Counted from the first letter of the stretch, positions 25,501 to 39,175 are shown. The stretch: DNA of 64,000 nt from Ceriagrion tenellum (GCA_963169105.1 OY720641.1:76707496-76771495), one strand, 5' to 3'. A program made the numbers and translations. The notes: generated by a model from the letters alone, not told the origin.

Positions 25501-27562
25501 CCGCTGGCACGAAATGGAGAGAGAGGAGCCTGGTGAGGGGGAGAGAGAAATGGTTCGCCGACGGCGACCCGGGAGTCCTCGGGAATCATGGGAAGGCGAT
25601 CAGCCATCAGATGAGGGTAGGAGGTAGAGGGCAAATGACGAAGAGATCGCAGATCCTCTACGACAGCCGCCTACGGTCCGACAGACGATATGACGGCAGA
25701 CACCCGACGCCGCTCAAGAGGGAGGTTTTCCATACGCGGTGCCGGAGCCCACCGCAGCGAAAGAATATTACCACCATACGACGGAACGAAAAAAGTCCCC
25801 GCAGGCTCGGTGATGGCTACGAGATCTTAACTTTCCCTTTTATGTGTTCCGATCCGCGCAGCAGCGGTGCCCGTTGATTGAAGGGTGGTGAAACGGTTCT
25901 CTTAATTGACGCCGATGCTTATTGTGAGCGAGGGGGATTGCAAGAGCAACCCCCCTCTTCCACCTCGAGGCGTTTTAGGTCAAGATTTCCAGCTGGGTCG
26001 TGTCTTATGGGATGTAGAATAACGTCTGTCAATCGCGACCGTCGTTTCACTCGATGGGGTGCCAAGAAAATTCATCAAGACCGGAGCGGCGGCTCCGATC
26101 AGGCGCTTGCATCTCGCGGTAATAGGGCTGGAGGAAACTGGTAACTTTTGAGGGGAAAGAGCGCGTATCAATTTGAGCCTCATCTTCCCCGTACAATTTT
26201 CAAGGAAGTTAGCCACAAAATATTGTTCCGGGAAATGGAGCTGCACCCTAGCATTAAGAGGACAAATGGGTACCACTTGTAAAACCTCATATTAAGCATC
26301 ATTCCCAAGCGAGGGCAGGAATCCACGCTATTTCTCCAGTTTTCCTCATAGGCGCTTCAAAAAATAATACTTAACACTAAGGATAAAAAAAAGAAAATCT
26401 GTTGGAGAAGATGCTGAGGAATACGTACCCCAAACTTCATTACATGGAATTCTTATCTTTCTCTCAATCATCATTTTTTCGCTAGTGTTGTACTTTGTAA
26501 AAGGTATTTTAATTTCAACTTGCCTACAACCAGTAAAGCGAATTACTTTCATGATGTAGGTCATGATCACTACTCCAAGATTATTGAAACAGGGCAGCCG
26601 TTTAACAATCGTCATAGGTGGTTTGTAAAGAGATATAAATAAGTTATGTCGCAAACAGTTATGGGAAGGGCAGCCACATGAGGTAAAAGAATGTAAAAAT
26701 TTGGAAACAATCACTCTTTTACCAGGATTTTACTAAAAAAAGGAAATTCACCGTTTTCTTAAAGTAAAAAACGAGCGAAATACTACGACCTAATTACAAA
26801 CTTCTTCATTTCGAAGAAAGACAGAAATTTCGAGACAGAAAGAAAGAAACAAATTTGGAGACACTCGATGAAAAGAAAAACTTGACTCCATTAAAAATTG
26901 AGTGTAATACACTCCAATTACAATCACCAAGTCATGATCTTTTAACATAGGCAGAGAGATTCTTTGAACATAGACAACCAGTAATCTTTCAAGGAGGGAG
27001 GTCTTGAGCCATAACCTCTCCTCCTTTCCCCAGTACATCCTCAGGAATTTCGATGAAAAAGTTACCCCAAAGCATTCATGACATTTAAGAAAGGGCCATC
27101 TTTCATACAATTTCCCTCGCATAGTTCAATGTACTTTGCAAAAATAGATTTTAACAAAAAATATTGAAAAATTCTCAGAGCTGTCGGAAATAAAAAAATA
27201 ACACAATACAGTTATACAAGATCACAATTAAACAAATTAGAAAATATTAGACAAGTTTTGAGGTTTGTTAAAAGCAACATTACAATATTATACGTCTAAA
27301 AATGTTAATTTAGACAACACTAATAATAGCAGAAAATATTTATTGGAAAGTCCCTTAGATTATTTAAACTTCAAAACCACCACCTACACATTATCAGTCA
27401 GGTCCAAAACATAATTGATGCCATAGTGCCAATGATGACATAAAAAACACTAATACGAAGGAAATGGAATACTGACTCAATTTTTAAAAAAACTTGAAAT
27501 CATTGACATTACTTATGTGGAAATGAATCCTACCTAGGAACTATAGGTATCTGCCCAGTGGG
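22570..27562. other. Anonymous except for a GC-rich block
   Basis: Nothing recognised outside 25180-26280. A weak tRNA-like stretch near 23755-23830 (TCCTCGGTTCCAATACC) is too degenerate to call. Confidence 0.4.
25180..26280. other. GC- and CpG-rich block without a recognised gene
   Basis: Visibly richer in G, C and CpG than its AT-rich surroundings, with long open frames in several frames on both strands (longest 25254-25877 plus). The predicted peptides are Arg/Pro/Ser-rich and match no family I know. Simultaneous openness in overlapping frames is what GC-rich non-coding DNA gives. It could be a CpG-rich promoter or untranslated first exon, or an unrecognised repeat. Confidence 0.4.
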
Positions 27563-28500
27563 TTGAGTGTCATGCCTGGCAGCAGGGGGAACAAGGCAGT
27601 TGTCATCACACTAAATCCTTGCCCAGAATTAGAAGCAAATGCTGAATCAGAGGAAACAAAGACGCAAAAGAGGAACACAACCATCAGAATAGGAACCGGA
27701 AATGTTAGGACTACGCTAAGGGCAGGCAAGTTAGATAATACAGAGAAAGACATGGATAAGTTGGTTATAGACATCATGGACCCATGCAAAGTAAGACGGA
27801 AAGACAGTAGCAACTAATGGAGCAAAGACTATAGAGTGATATATAGTGGAGGGAATGAAAGCTAGCGTGAGGCTGCATATGCAATGAACAGGAAACTTGG
27901 TGGAAAAGTAGTCTATACAGAAGATGAGAGTGACAGGATTACAGTTATTGAGCTAAAGGCAGATCTAACGAGCTTAGATATAACCCAGGAATAAGAAGAG
28001 ATTGAAAGGAATAAGGTAGTGGCAATATATTACATACCTCCTGAATTTCTCAATATGGGCCAGAACAGAAGAGGGACACTTTTTGTTCTAATTTATGAGA
28101 TTTATGGGATTTATGAGGATGAAGGGAGGCCAGAGGACTTCACAAAACAACACTAATTCCGATACCAAAGAAGAGCACTGCAAAAACTTGTGAGGACTAT
28201 TAGGACAATAAGTTTAATTTACCACATGGTCAAAGAGTACCTCTGAATTATATTGCTCAAGGGAATGCAGAAGTGGATAATAGGGGGAAGAACACTGGAG
28301 AAGTAGAAGGAAGAGGATAGGAATTCTGGGCAAAATAAGAAGAGGAAGACAATATGAGGAATTAAAAAGGGATCTAATGGTGGATCCCATAGAGGAGGGA
28401 AAGCAGAACGATACATCAGAAATTAGGATATTACAAGAATGAGCACTGTCCAAAAATCTACCAATCAGCTGGTAGAATATCCAAACGAATGAATGAACCC
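27563..28500 (+). pseudogene. Non-LTR retrotransposon (craniofacial development protein 2-like endonuclease type), internally deleted
   Basis: Starts with an endonuclease region containing IRIGTGNVRTTLRAGKLDN and continues into SKDYRVIYSGG, MNRKLGGKVVYTEDESDRI and ELKADLTSLDI with stops. It then jumps to a reverse-transcriptase fragment (TTLIPIPKKSTAKTCEDYRT at about 28143) and, after a large deletion, to a basic C-terminal tail (about 28260-28480, KIRRGRQYEELKRDLM). About 0.9 kb of a normally several-kb element remains. Confidence 0.75.
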
Positions 28501-28530
28501 ACAATATTGTTAAATGTCTTATATGCCAGG

Positions 28531-28585
28531 AAATATGGTACTGATGATGGCATTAGGGCCGGAATCAGTAGTATATTTGTTAATA
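28531..28585 (+). ncRNA. Degenerate hammerhead-like motif
   Basis: AAAUAUGGUA, CUGAUGA (28541-28547), U, GGC...GCC, then GGAAUC where GAAAC is expected, AGUA, GUAUAUUU. AAAUAU/AUAUUU can close stem I. The following bases (TTGTTAATAAAAAGTGG) resemble the AATAAA..GTGG/GTAG flank of the motifs at 45.4 and 46.2 kb. The GAAAC box is damaged. Confidence 0.35.
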
Positions 28586-31500
28586 AAAAGTGGAAGCTAC
28601 AAAGTTTGTATTTTCATAATGTCAACCTTCCACATTTCAGAAAAACATAATAGCTTACACTTTGATTTTTAGCATGGATACAAGGGTGGAAACTACAAGG
28701 TGGTTCAGCTAATATGCGCAGGGGGAGACAGTTATATTCGCACAAATTTGAAAACATGTCCTGAGCTATTCAGGAGCTATGTCCAGGGCACAATCATGTC
28801 CTGAGCTAAGTAAAAAAACGTCACTGAGTCATGTCTTGAGTTAAGTAACAGAAACAGTAGCTGAACGAAAGCCCTAATGCAAGGAATGGCAGCAAATAGC
28901 TATAAAAGCTGGTCATTAACATGATAAATTCATACAGCTCTACAGTATAAACAAATATGTTAAAGAAGTTAAACGGATAACTAACTAATTAGGGAGCACA
29001 AATAACCAGTCAAAAGATGTATCACAGCTGCCCACTTTCAAACAACATCCAAAAAATTAATTACTTTTCTCCTGGATGAATGTGAAACACTCAGTGAATC
29101 CTGGGTGAGAAATAAATCCTCTAAATTTTACCACATGAGGAAGAGCAAAAGCATGATATAGGTTATGGCACATATTCCCATCACTCAGGGAAAAGTCATT
29201 AAGTTTACGCTTTCCAATTACATAATCCAACATACAAACTTTCTTACTTTGTTCATCCATTAATTTTTTACCATGGACATACTTGAGCCACAGGTAGTAC
29301 AGACTTGCAGCAGAAGTATTCCTTTCAATTGGTCACTAAACAGTTTCACATCACCTGATGCACAAGAGCATCGTTTTACATCTTCTCAGCTTATTTATGT
29401 ACCTAAACCTCACTGACCTCACAGAACCTTAAGAAGATTCATTTGGCCCAACTATTGTGCACTGAGTACATTTGCTTATTACAACAAATAAAATTGAAAC
29501 GACCAACCATTAGTTTAAAATAAATGAGCTCTAAGAACTAAAACACAATATCTAGATCTCCCATTTTTGGCTGACAATTAGGTGTCAGTACCTGAAAGAG
29601 GTCCACAGCAACTCTAAGTACTAACAGCTATCAGAACAAATAATGTTTTGGAAGCCATTAATCTTGCTAGACAGGTCTCTACTTTTTTTTTAACATCTAA
29701 CAACTACTTTCCATAGGCTTCAAGCTACAAAATAATAAATCTAATTTTAGGACCCTACATCTACAATGAATATAGAAAAGAGATTTACCTATATCTCTGA
29801 ATAAACATCAACTCAGGAGGATTCTCTTACAATAACAGGTATCCCTTTACTGTCTCGGCTGGGAAGTGTTCATGTGCTCATGAAAATGGGCAATAGACAT
29901 GTACCACCTCTGAAAAGATATTCTATAATTAATGAAATTTTCAACAATTTAATTACCACACAAAATTCAGCATTATATACATCCATTATAGTAGTTACAA
30001 ACAACTGATTCTACTCTGGCATCATTGATCATAAGAAGTGAAACACGACATTTTCACCAAAATGTATTGCTGATATATCCCACATATCAACGGAGGATAT
30101 AAAAAGTAGAGCAGTTTTTTTTAGTGAGAAAAAATGTAATTCCTCAAATACGGTCATCATTACAGACATAATCAAATTTCATTCTAACCCAGCAACACAT
30201 CCCTCAACCACCTCAAAACATTAGCCACCAAATCAAATACCACCAAAATAGTGTTAAAATTTAAAATGGACAACACCCTTAACCATAACAATGTTTATTT
30301 TTGAGTTAGGAGGAAAAGTAGTTTTCCAACACACAGGGTCAAAATGCATTTTAAATTATGACACATTAGTTAGAGATTTATTCTTCTTGATATGAATTGC
30401 CCAAAATGCATGCTTTTGCAGTACCTCATAGCCATTTTTCTCATGTCAATACCCTATATCTCATTATATCACTACACGAGACTCAACAAAACTCTAAGAA
30501 CCAGTTTCTCTCAAAGTTTCAGCACATTAACAATACCTATTCTGCTTTACAGAGACAGTTTACAGCTGTGACAACCCTGGCAACCACCAGGGGTGCAACC
30601 AAGTGTGACTGGAACCAGCATTAATTTTAAGCTTATTCCCCACATAACTTTTTTAAGCATTATAAAAGTTTTGGCGAGGTAAGGAATCCACACCAAATTG
30701 GATGGGGAGAGTAACCAAACATATTAGCCAGGGATATTGAAATTTTCATGTGGCTTTACTCATCAAACCCAATCATTACCAAATCCTGTTTACTTTCATA
30801 TCCAGTTTTCACTGTAATACGGAATATGGTACAAGTGATCTTGAACTTTACCAAGAGAGATTGTGACATTGGATTCTAGCCAATGCAATATTTTAAATTG
30901 AAGCTGGTCAGAGAGAATTCAACATTATAGAAAAACTTAATGACAGATATTTTTGCCAGTAGTATGTATATTTACAATGGGATGACAAAAAAGTCGATGC
31001 AAAAAAAGACAAAGAAAATCTGATTTAGGAAACAAGTAAATTTCTTCACACCATATTTTTCTCTGCGAAGTTGTTAGGGAAAAGAAGATTGTAGGTAATC
31101 CCAAAAAGTTTACTAGCAAGGTATCCACTACATTTTATGATTAATTGCAGCAGTTGGCTCATAACATCTTAGACAAAGCTCTGAAATTTGAAAATCTTTC
31201 CTCAACCATGGTCCATCCTGGTCTGATTTTGCCAGTTGCCAATGATATCACGGAAAAAAAGACCTACACAGTAACATCTCATCCATAATTTTAACAACTA
31301 GCCCTGATTTTTTCACACCCACTCCACACCTGTATCATTAGATCTTCAACAGTTTGCTACCAGCCAGCATGATTTTTGAAAACCTGCAATGGACTGTACA
31401 TTAGGCATGTCATCAAGACCAACATTGCCACATTTTGATAGCCATCCACCTCTCCCCATCAATATGGAAAACCATAAATGCACCTCAGGACTAATCCCTG

Positions 31501-34078
31501 ATATCAATGCTTTCACTACCCTGGATATCAGCAGCCAGACCATACTATAATTGGATTGTAGCCACCCTTGGCCAGCAGCAACTAATTCAGAAATACAATG
31601 CCAATTCTAAAAGTAAAAAGTAAAAGTTGTCAAACAAATCTGTGCTCATGATATCCCAGTTAAAAGTATCTTGATTTGCATTTAGGGCACATCCACACAA
31701 GGAATATGCACTCTCAAAGCATCCCTAATGACTCAGCTCATGATTCCCAGGGACATAATATACATGTTTAACAAACCATAATACTACTACCAGAAAAAAA
31801 TTGAGAGGCATGAGTAGCATCACTAACTATATTTTGCTAATAACATCAGCAGAGCAAAAAATCAACAAAACAACTCATTTCCAATTAGGTCTAAATACAT
31901 ATGTTTGCAGAAGTACTGCACTGTCAAAGTCTTTAATCGAGGATTGAGGGGCAACTATATTACAAGTGCTAGAATCTTATTTTTACATGAATTAAGCGAA
32001 GTCATTATGAAGGATTGATTAAATATTGAATATTTTTTATACATTTAAACCAACGAAGGTATAAAAGTCGCATCTGCAGCCATCAATTTTCATTGAAATG
32101 TGTATTCATTCAATAAGAAAAACAAAAAGCAAATTTCATCCTGAGCAACTTCAGACAGCCCAGCCAACATAAATGTTAACACTTATGCATGAAAGTAGAG
32201 TAGCCAAAGGTACAACAGAGAAAATTTACGTGTGGATAGTCCATAATCTTAAAAAAATCAGCATATAATACACAAGATTAAAGGCATACTTTGTGTTCAC
32301 CAATAAGTACAAATCGGGGTATCAGCAAGAGAAGTACCACAGCAGCTATTCGGACCATTTGTGAATCTCAAATGGTCCTCTCACATCAATAAAATAATGT
32401 TGCTTATTTGCTAATACTTAATAATGTATTTCACAGCTCACACAACAAATTCAAAAAGTTTTCCAGTTAAGTATTTTAAAAAACATTCCAATTCACTCAA
32501 ATTTTACATACAAAATTTTCCAATTCACTCATAATGGTAGCAATCATATCAACTTTTCTTCGATAAAATCTCAGCACACTTTCTATCAACCCATATTTTT
32601 GGTAACATCATTATTGATAACAGAACAACATACCACAAGCACAAGATAAAGACAACTTTAAAATTCATATTACATAACACTTATTCCTCATCATGAAAAA
32701 ACTAATGTATGTTCCGCACATAAAATAGTCTTTTTTAACCAAAATACCACTAGGTGTAATATTCGAAGATATATCCTCTTACATGCTTGAGTCACCCCCA
32801 ACACTCACCACTACCACCAAAATCTACCCATATGGTCAGTACCACTCAACCTCAGCAGAATATCTAGGGTCTCTAAAATGTAAGACCCCCTACTATTATC
32901 TGAAATTTCATTTTCCTCTTTTTGTTATTTCAGTACATTCCCAAAATTTGGGGGATTGGATATGTGGATGACATTGTTTATTTTAATACTATCTTGTCTT
33001 TGGGGGAAAAATTGCCATGCCATCCTCAACATGATGGAACTCTATGCACAGGCCAGCCCCGCCACCTATACGGTACACCCTGATCACAAATATTATTAAC
33101 TTAAAATTCAATGCCACACTTTGACACAGACTGTATAACAACTTTTTCCTGCATATGTATGTCCTAACCAGATGAACTACCAAACATTATATTATTAAAA
33201 CAGTGAATAAAATAACTAAATAACTTCCAATGTAATTATTACATTTAAACTGCACACATTTGATCCAAATACATAACTCAACTATCATTATATAAAATAT
33301 CAAAGAGAATATTTAAATGAATAAAGCTAAATGAATGAGCAGTCATGTAATACATTTTAAAGAGCTACACCGTATGAAACAATGTGTAACATGTGACTCA
33401 CAGAACACAATTCAAAGGTGCGAGTAATCATTTTTAAAAATGTTCCCCTATTTCTTAGATTATATGCATATGAGAGCATCAGCTGGCTCAAATGCTTCAC
33501 TTTAAGCAGAGTTCATTTTGGCAGACTAGCAGCTTAACTCTGTCTGATTTAATAAATGATTGGCTAAGGGAGCATAATATATGCCATCAAATATAGTACC
33601 AAAACAACTTTGTTTGCTTTCATGGTCCACTGAGTTGATTCTGAACTGATGACTATGTAGTAAAACCCATAATGCCCTTAGACTAAATTCAAGATGCAGC
33701 CATACTTTGGATATGTACCTACGAAGGCAGTAAAACCTCTCTTAGATAATTCTGAAATTGAATTGTCATTCCATTCTCACTCAAGTAGAGATAATTTCCT
33801 CACTAGCACAACATACTGCATCAAGAACACCTGAGGGAACATTTGGATAAAAAAACTAAGGCAGGAGCATCATTACAGATTATCCCAAATATAAAAGAAT
33901 AATGGTGTAACTCTGTTGCTGTTGCGAGTATGTTATCCATTAGCCCATCAGCAAGGCATGAAGTACCAACAAGGTATGTATGAAGCGATGCATGCTGATG
34001 ACATCACACATATAGCTTCATAATCAATTTCAGAGAAACTACTGAACATGTGCAAGTACCAAGATACTGACAAAGTGA
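28586..34078. other. No feature recognised
   Basis: 5.5 kb of AT-rich sequence with only short open frames. Confidence 0.4.
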
Positions 34079-34580
34079 ACCTTCTCCATCAGAAAGTGTA
34101 TGGCTACTGTGTTCTGGGACCGAAAAGGAGAACTCTTGTTGGAATTCTTGAAAGTGGCATGACCATCACTGCAGCCTCATACAGCGTGACTCTTCAATGT
34201 CTACGAAGGGCAATACAAAACAGGCTAAGAGGAATGTTGTCATCAGGCATAGTCCTTCTTCATGACAATGCTTGGCAACACACTGCAGCTGCAACAAGGA
34301 CACTCCTGCAGTGTTTTTGATGGGAAGTGTTTGATCACCCACCATACAGCCCGGACTTGGCCCCCTCTGATTTTTATCTCTATACTCACATGAAACGCCG
34401 GTGAGGACAGTATATTGGCACAGACCAGCGTAGAGAATTGGCTGAAAGCACAAGCGGCTGCCTTCTATGACAGGGGTATTGGTAAGTTGTTACCACACTA
34501 CGACAAATGTCTAAGTCAGAGCGGCAACTATGTAGAAAAGTATCTGGAAGGTGTAGCTAAATGTTGCAAATAAAACATTT
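34079..34580 (+). pseudogene. mariner-family transposase fragment, frameshifted
   Basis: Reading frames recover in order VMATVFWDRKG (about 34097), MTITAASY...LRRAIQNRLRGML, then the catalytic-region pair IVLLHDNAWQHTA and, after a stop at 34318, VFDHPPYSPDLAPSDFYLY, the signature of mariner (D,D34D-type) transposases. There is a frameshift near 34150 and several stops after 34318. The N-terminal DNA-binding part and a clear 5' terminal repeat are absent. Dead copy. Confidence 0.85.
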
Positions 34581-35454
34581 TTGATTTTCACTGTGATTTT
34601 AATTTTGCGACCGATCAGACCTTGAAAAAAAATAACCCTCATATAAATACATAAATGAGTGGTAATATATCGATATCGCTGGAGAGAACAAATAGTCTAG
34701 GAATTTTCTATACAAATATTTGCAAGGTTTGGATGGTTCTTCTGCTATTGAGCTTTGAAAATTGGAAAAGACCAATCTGTGAGTAACTGAAGATCTAATG
34801 TGGCTGCAGCAGTGGCAGAGCCATTGCAGAAGTGATAAAATTGAAGAAAGTTAGCTGGGTGGCTCAGAACCTTACACACTTCTTCACTTAATCAGCTGAC
34901 GCATTAGCTACAAAAAAATTTCATTTCAAATTTGAAAGCTCAATAGCAGAAAACCTGCACCCTAAACAAAATTTTCTACAGAAAATTCAGCCCAGATTTT
35001 CACACTCTTTGCCATAACATTGATATAATACTAGTTTTTCTTTTAACACCTTGATCACTGTAATAGTTGGTGGAGCTCTATGGCCTCACTATGTTCAGTA
35101 TTGCTGGGCATTCATTACCCACAATATGCCTGGAACAGCTATTGTTCCAAACCACCAATATACCCGGCACATTCATTCTCTTTTGTTATACTTTTTCCTT
35201 CCATTGAACAGGGCACACTGCAACACTATTTCTCTGCATTTGCAGAAGAGGGGAGGGGGAAATTGCCTGGCTATAAAAAAATTATTATAATAACTGTTAA
35301 AGTAATAATTGAGAATTTCAACATGCAAACTAATAAATAATAGTGATACACGAATTTGATTTTATCTGATGCTGTTTTGGCAGTTGTTGTCAATATATGA
35401 GGTATGATAACAAAGTTTAGTTCGCTGTTTCAGAAATTAAAAGCCTATCACTTG

Positions 35455-35510
35455 AGTGTTTCAGTTCCTTCATAAGAAAAGATAAGATCACAAGTAATAA
35501 CTGAAAGTGC
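35455..35510 (+). repeat. Possible 5' LTR remnant of the copia element
   Basis: AGTGTTTCAGTTCC...AGAAAAGATAAGATC...AGTAATAACTGA resembles 36989-37040, in the same orientation about 1.5 kb away and flanking the copia coding remnant. Short and diverged. Confidence 0.4.
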
Positions 35511-35889
35511 TAAAACAGGCTATGAAACCAGCATCATTTTTTGTAAATGCACTCCAGTACAAAATCATTCAAGAAGAAAAGAATACTTATGATGTGCTGC
35601 ACATAGCAGCTACGTAAAAATGGAACTTGCAAAGCACATCAAGCTTATAGCCACTGAGACAGTAAGTCATTGTGGAAAAGAATAATTTGATATCTTCTGG
35701 GTTATCATGAGGGTGAATTACATGTTATACATAACGAGTAGGTTAAACCAACTAACCTAGGAGTGAATGCTACACCAGAAGAAAAGAAAAATCACAAAGA
35801 CAAAAGTAACTTGCATAATAAAGGGAAAAGTTACATAAAATCATCTTATTGTACTCATCTTGAAGTATAGCTGCCATTGAGCAGCCTTT

Positions 35890-36910
35890 TCATATGGAAA
35901 GGAGACCTGACGGATTTCTTGGAAACCTTGGTTTCAAAAGAAAGATACTGATAATTGTTTATACATTTGAGAGAGAGATTGTAAGAAACTGATAGTGGCA
36001 TTATTTACTGATGACAGACTAATAGGAACAAATGACGATAGAGAATTACATGACTTCGTAAAAGATCTTAAATCAAGATTTAAAATAGTTTCGAGAATGA
36101 CAGACTATTATTTAGGTCTTGAAATAAGAGTTAAAGGATGATTTAGCAAGGTTAAGTACAGAGCCCTTGCAAAAAATTTAAAAACAGTGCCATTTTTCAG
36201 ATAATAAGTCCATTGCATCACCACTGTTGAGGGCTGTAGACACTGCAAAATTGGAGAAAGAAAGCAAAAAAGAAGATACTTGTCATAACAGACCGGCTGT
36301 TAGTGCTTTGATATACCTCATACCCATCACAAGACTGGATATAGCCTTCAGCATTGAATTTTTATCTAGGTCATTAGAAAATCCAACTAAAAATGATGTA
36401 GTTAATAGTCAGGATTTTTCGTAACTTCAGAGAAGCCATGAAAAAAGAAATCATCTATGTGTATAAATTAAAAAAGGGAATTTTAGAAAGATACATAGAT
36501 GCTGATTTTGGCAGATGTACTATGACTAGCAGGTCAACTTCAGGAGAATTTGTTATGCATGCAGGAGGAGTTATCTCTTGGACAAGTTAGGAGCAAGCTA
36601 TGGTAGTTACATCGACAGCTGAAGTAGAGCTTGTTGCCGCAAATGAAGCAGCCAAGGAAGCAATTTGGGAGACTTGACTGTTTGGTGATACATTTAAGTT
36701 GAAGTAGATCCCCATGAATCAAATAGATAATTCGGCAGCAGTTTGACTAGCTCGAAATCCAAAATTTCATTGAAGAATAAAATATGCATAGATATCAAGC
36801 ACTTCCTTATCAGAGAAAAAGTAACAGAGTCAAGATAAAGGTGAAACAAATTACAGAAATTGTGACCAAGCTATTAAATGCAACACAGTTGAAGAAACCA
36901 TCAGACAAAA
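35890..36910 (+). pseudogene. Ty1/copia retrotransposon: reverse transcriptase and RNase H remnant
   Basis: Order of matches: LGFKRKILIIVYT, then KLIVALFTDDRLIGTNDDRE (the YVDD box, here FTDD) and DYYLGLEI at about 35960-36130. Next come NRPAVSALIYLIPITRLDIAF and SRSLENPTKND (36279-36400), then DADFG and RSTSGEFVMHAGGVISW (36500-36580) and STAEVELVAANEAAKEAIW (36612-36670) of the RNase H domain, and lastly DNSAAV and NPKFH. Many stops and frameshifts. Confidence 0.85.
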
Positions 36911-36988
36911 TGGTGTCAACGCAGCAATGTAAACAAAGTTGTTAGATTTATTGGTTCGCAGTTCTTGGAATAAAAGTGGTTATGTTTA

Positions 36989-37040
36989 AGTGTTCTCAGT
37001 TCTCTCTTAGGAAAAGATAAGATCTCGGGTAATTATTGAG
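36989..37040 (+). repeat. Possible 3' LTR remnant of the copia element
   Basis: AGTGTTCTCAGTTC...GGAAAAGATAAGATC...GTAATTATTGAG, the partner of the block at 35455. Confidence 0.4.
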
Positions 37041-38839
37041 TTATTGAAATAAAACTTTGTATCAAATAATAATACATATAATGATATGGCACCAGGAATA
37101 GATAAATATAATAAGCAGAAGCAGTGAAATTGTCCATGAACAACAGGTAGAAACAGGACTCTACTCGCAGACAAAAGCTTTTGCACCAAAAATGATGAAT
37201 ATCAAAAAGGGGTTGAGCATCAAAATAAATTAATCGTGTGCAACCAGATAGTCAAACGTACTCTGAAACACAAACAAGCAACTCAATGTTTAGTCCACCA
37301 TGTAGATGCCAGAGTCTGGCAAAGGAGCACTAGTTAATGAGTACTTCCCTTCTCTCTTCACTTCTACTTCATACTCTCTGAGGCTGTTTGTGAGAAATTA
37401 TTTCCACACGAGGATAACCTCAGAGGCTACCCACACACCCAATATAGTGTGCTTCATGTGCATTTAGGGGCCATGTCAATGACCACTAATACTGAGAACT
37501 TAAATTTGCACCCTCTGATGCTGTTTACGGGAAACTATTTTTTGCCCAACCCAGGACACCAGGGAAATAGCATGACATTTAGTATTCTGAGAATACCAGA
37601 AATATGACTGAAAGACTCAGTCAAGTCTTGCCTTGAACAAATATACATGCTGGTTTACTAGTTAGTTCGTCAATTCTATATTCGATCTGAGGGTGCTGAT
37701 GGATGGAACAGCCAGACTCACAGTCGGCTAGCCTGAGCTACAGCCAGCCTGAGTCCAGCCAGATTCCCAGAATGGCCAATAATTCAAGATGAAAATTTAA
37801 CTCAGAACAGCTGCCCTCTCTCATTTTGTTTACCCATCACTATTGTGAGAGCATCAAATCAAAAAAGGTTTTGTTCGTTCATTAACAATCGCTCTTAAGA
37901 TACACGACAGAAAGGTACGAGCTGGACATAAGTCAAGTTGGGACAAGAATCTTGAGATACACATACACCATAGCCAGAAGTTCTCTATGTACAGTAAGGT
38001 AGTCAATGGATCAAGTGTTCTCTTACTCGGACTGAACAGAGTTATTCTTCGAACCAGAGGCCAAATGACCGAAGTATTCAGACCCGAGACTGTGAATGAA
38101 TTGGCAGGTTGTTTATCGAGACATGGAGTGCTTTGAAAGTGAGTAGTCAGAATTTAACAGTGACAGGGCACCCAGTTCAATCACCATACACTGAATAGGC
38201 GGTGTATAAGGTTGCTAATGCATGGCATTTAATGGGTATGTAAGTGTGATACAACACATCAAAATCTGCTCGAAGGATGAAGTGGTACACTACAACGTAA
38301 GGGATATCACCACAGAATAATTAACCCACCTATTCACCACGAACAAAACAACTTACAAGTTTTACTCATTTCTGGACACTTTTACCTTTGAGGGCAAACT
38401 TAGCTGGGAATCTTCAAAGGCAGTAGATAAAATAGATATATTTTTCAAAACAAAGAAATAAAACATGAAAACTAAGCATGCCGAATTCCTAGCCCGGAGG
38501 CACCCAAATGCTGCCAATGGAAGAGATTCCAATAAAAACAGCAACGAATAAATGCTATGCTATAAAATGAAGTAACATTATCCATTAATTTCTAAGCCAA
38601 TACACATAGGAACCAAAATAAAATGGCATGAACATAAATATACTCTTAGAGGAATACATCACTGGGGTATATTCGAAAATATAACGATTTTAATAATTTA
38701 CTAAAATATCTATTTCTCCAAATTGAAGAAATACATGCACACTTTTCTCAATGTTAGTCACATCAATAGTCTTTCAATCTTTCGCCATTCAAACAAATAC
38801 TACTGCACAACCATTCACGTTTATAACTCAGAGGTTAAT
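37041..38839. other. Downstream of the palmitoyltransferase gene; no gene seen
   Basis: Includes a short diverged direct repeat near 37378-37410 and 37513-37545 (CTCTGA(G/T)GCTGTTT...GA(A/-)A.TATTT) and probably the 3' untranslated region of the gene. Confidence 0.35.
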
Positions 38840-39175
38840 TTACCTGTCTTTACTTTTTTCATTCACAGAGGATGTCGAAGCTTGCCAACTGACACCACTT
38901 CGGGGAAGTTTCGACTGAGTGAAAGGATATATCCAAACCAGAAACCATTTATCACCAAGTAATTCCTTCACATTTTGCTCAACACCATAATCATAATCCA
39001 ATATCTTATGCCTTTTTTCATAAGTTACGACGCCCCGCAAGAGAATTGTTCCATGAATGTATAGAAGTCCTCCCGAGATAAACATGCCAGCAACATTCAC
39101 TATATAAAGGAAAACATAAAATGAGGACGGCGAGGCATCAAACCCATAAACCAGCATGGCCAAAGGAAAAACAAC
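38840..39175 (-). CDS. Palmitoyltransferase exon 2 (TM4 and C-terminal tail)
   Basis: Begins right after the TTTCAG acceptor in phase 0 and codes for residues 175-285. It holds the fourth hydrophobic segment and the WIYPF...LPRSGVSWQ region typical of the tail of this family. The usual TTxE motif after TM4 is reduced to VTYE. The frame ends in a stop at 38840; I see no strong AATAAA close downstream on this strand. Confidence 0.85.
   Translation of the reverse strand, partial: VVFPLAMLVYGFDASPSSFYVFLYIVNVAGMFISGGLLYIHGTILLRGVVTYEKRHKILDYDYGVEQNVKELLGDKWFLVWIYPFTQSKLPRSGVSWQASTSSVNEKSKDR

Noticed and set aside
25254..25877. 207-codon plus-strand open frame
   Set aside because: Lies in GC-rich DNA where several frames on both strands are open; Arg/Ser/Pro-rich product with no known motif and no splice context.
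33642..33660. CTGATGACTATG as a hammerhead core
   Set aside because: No GAA box or paired arms nearby.
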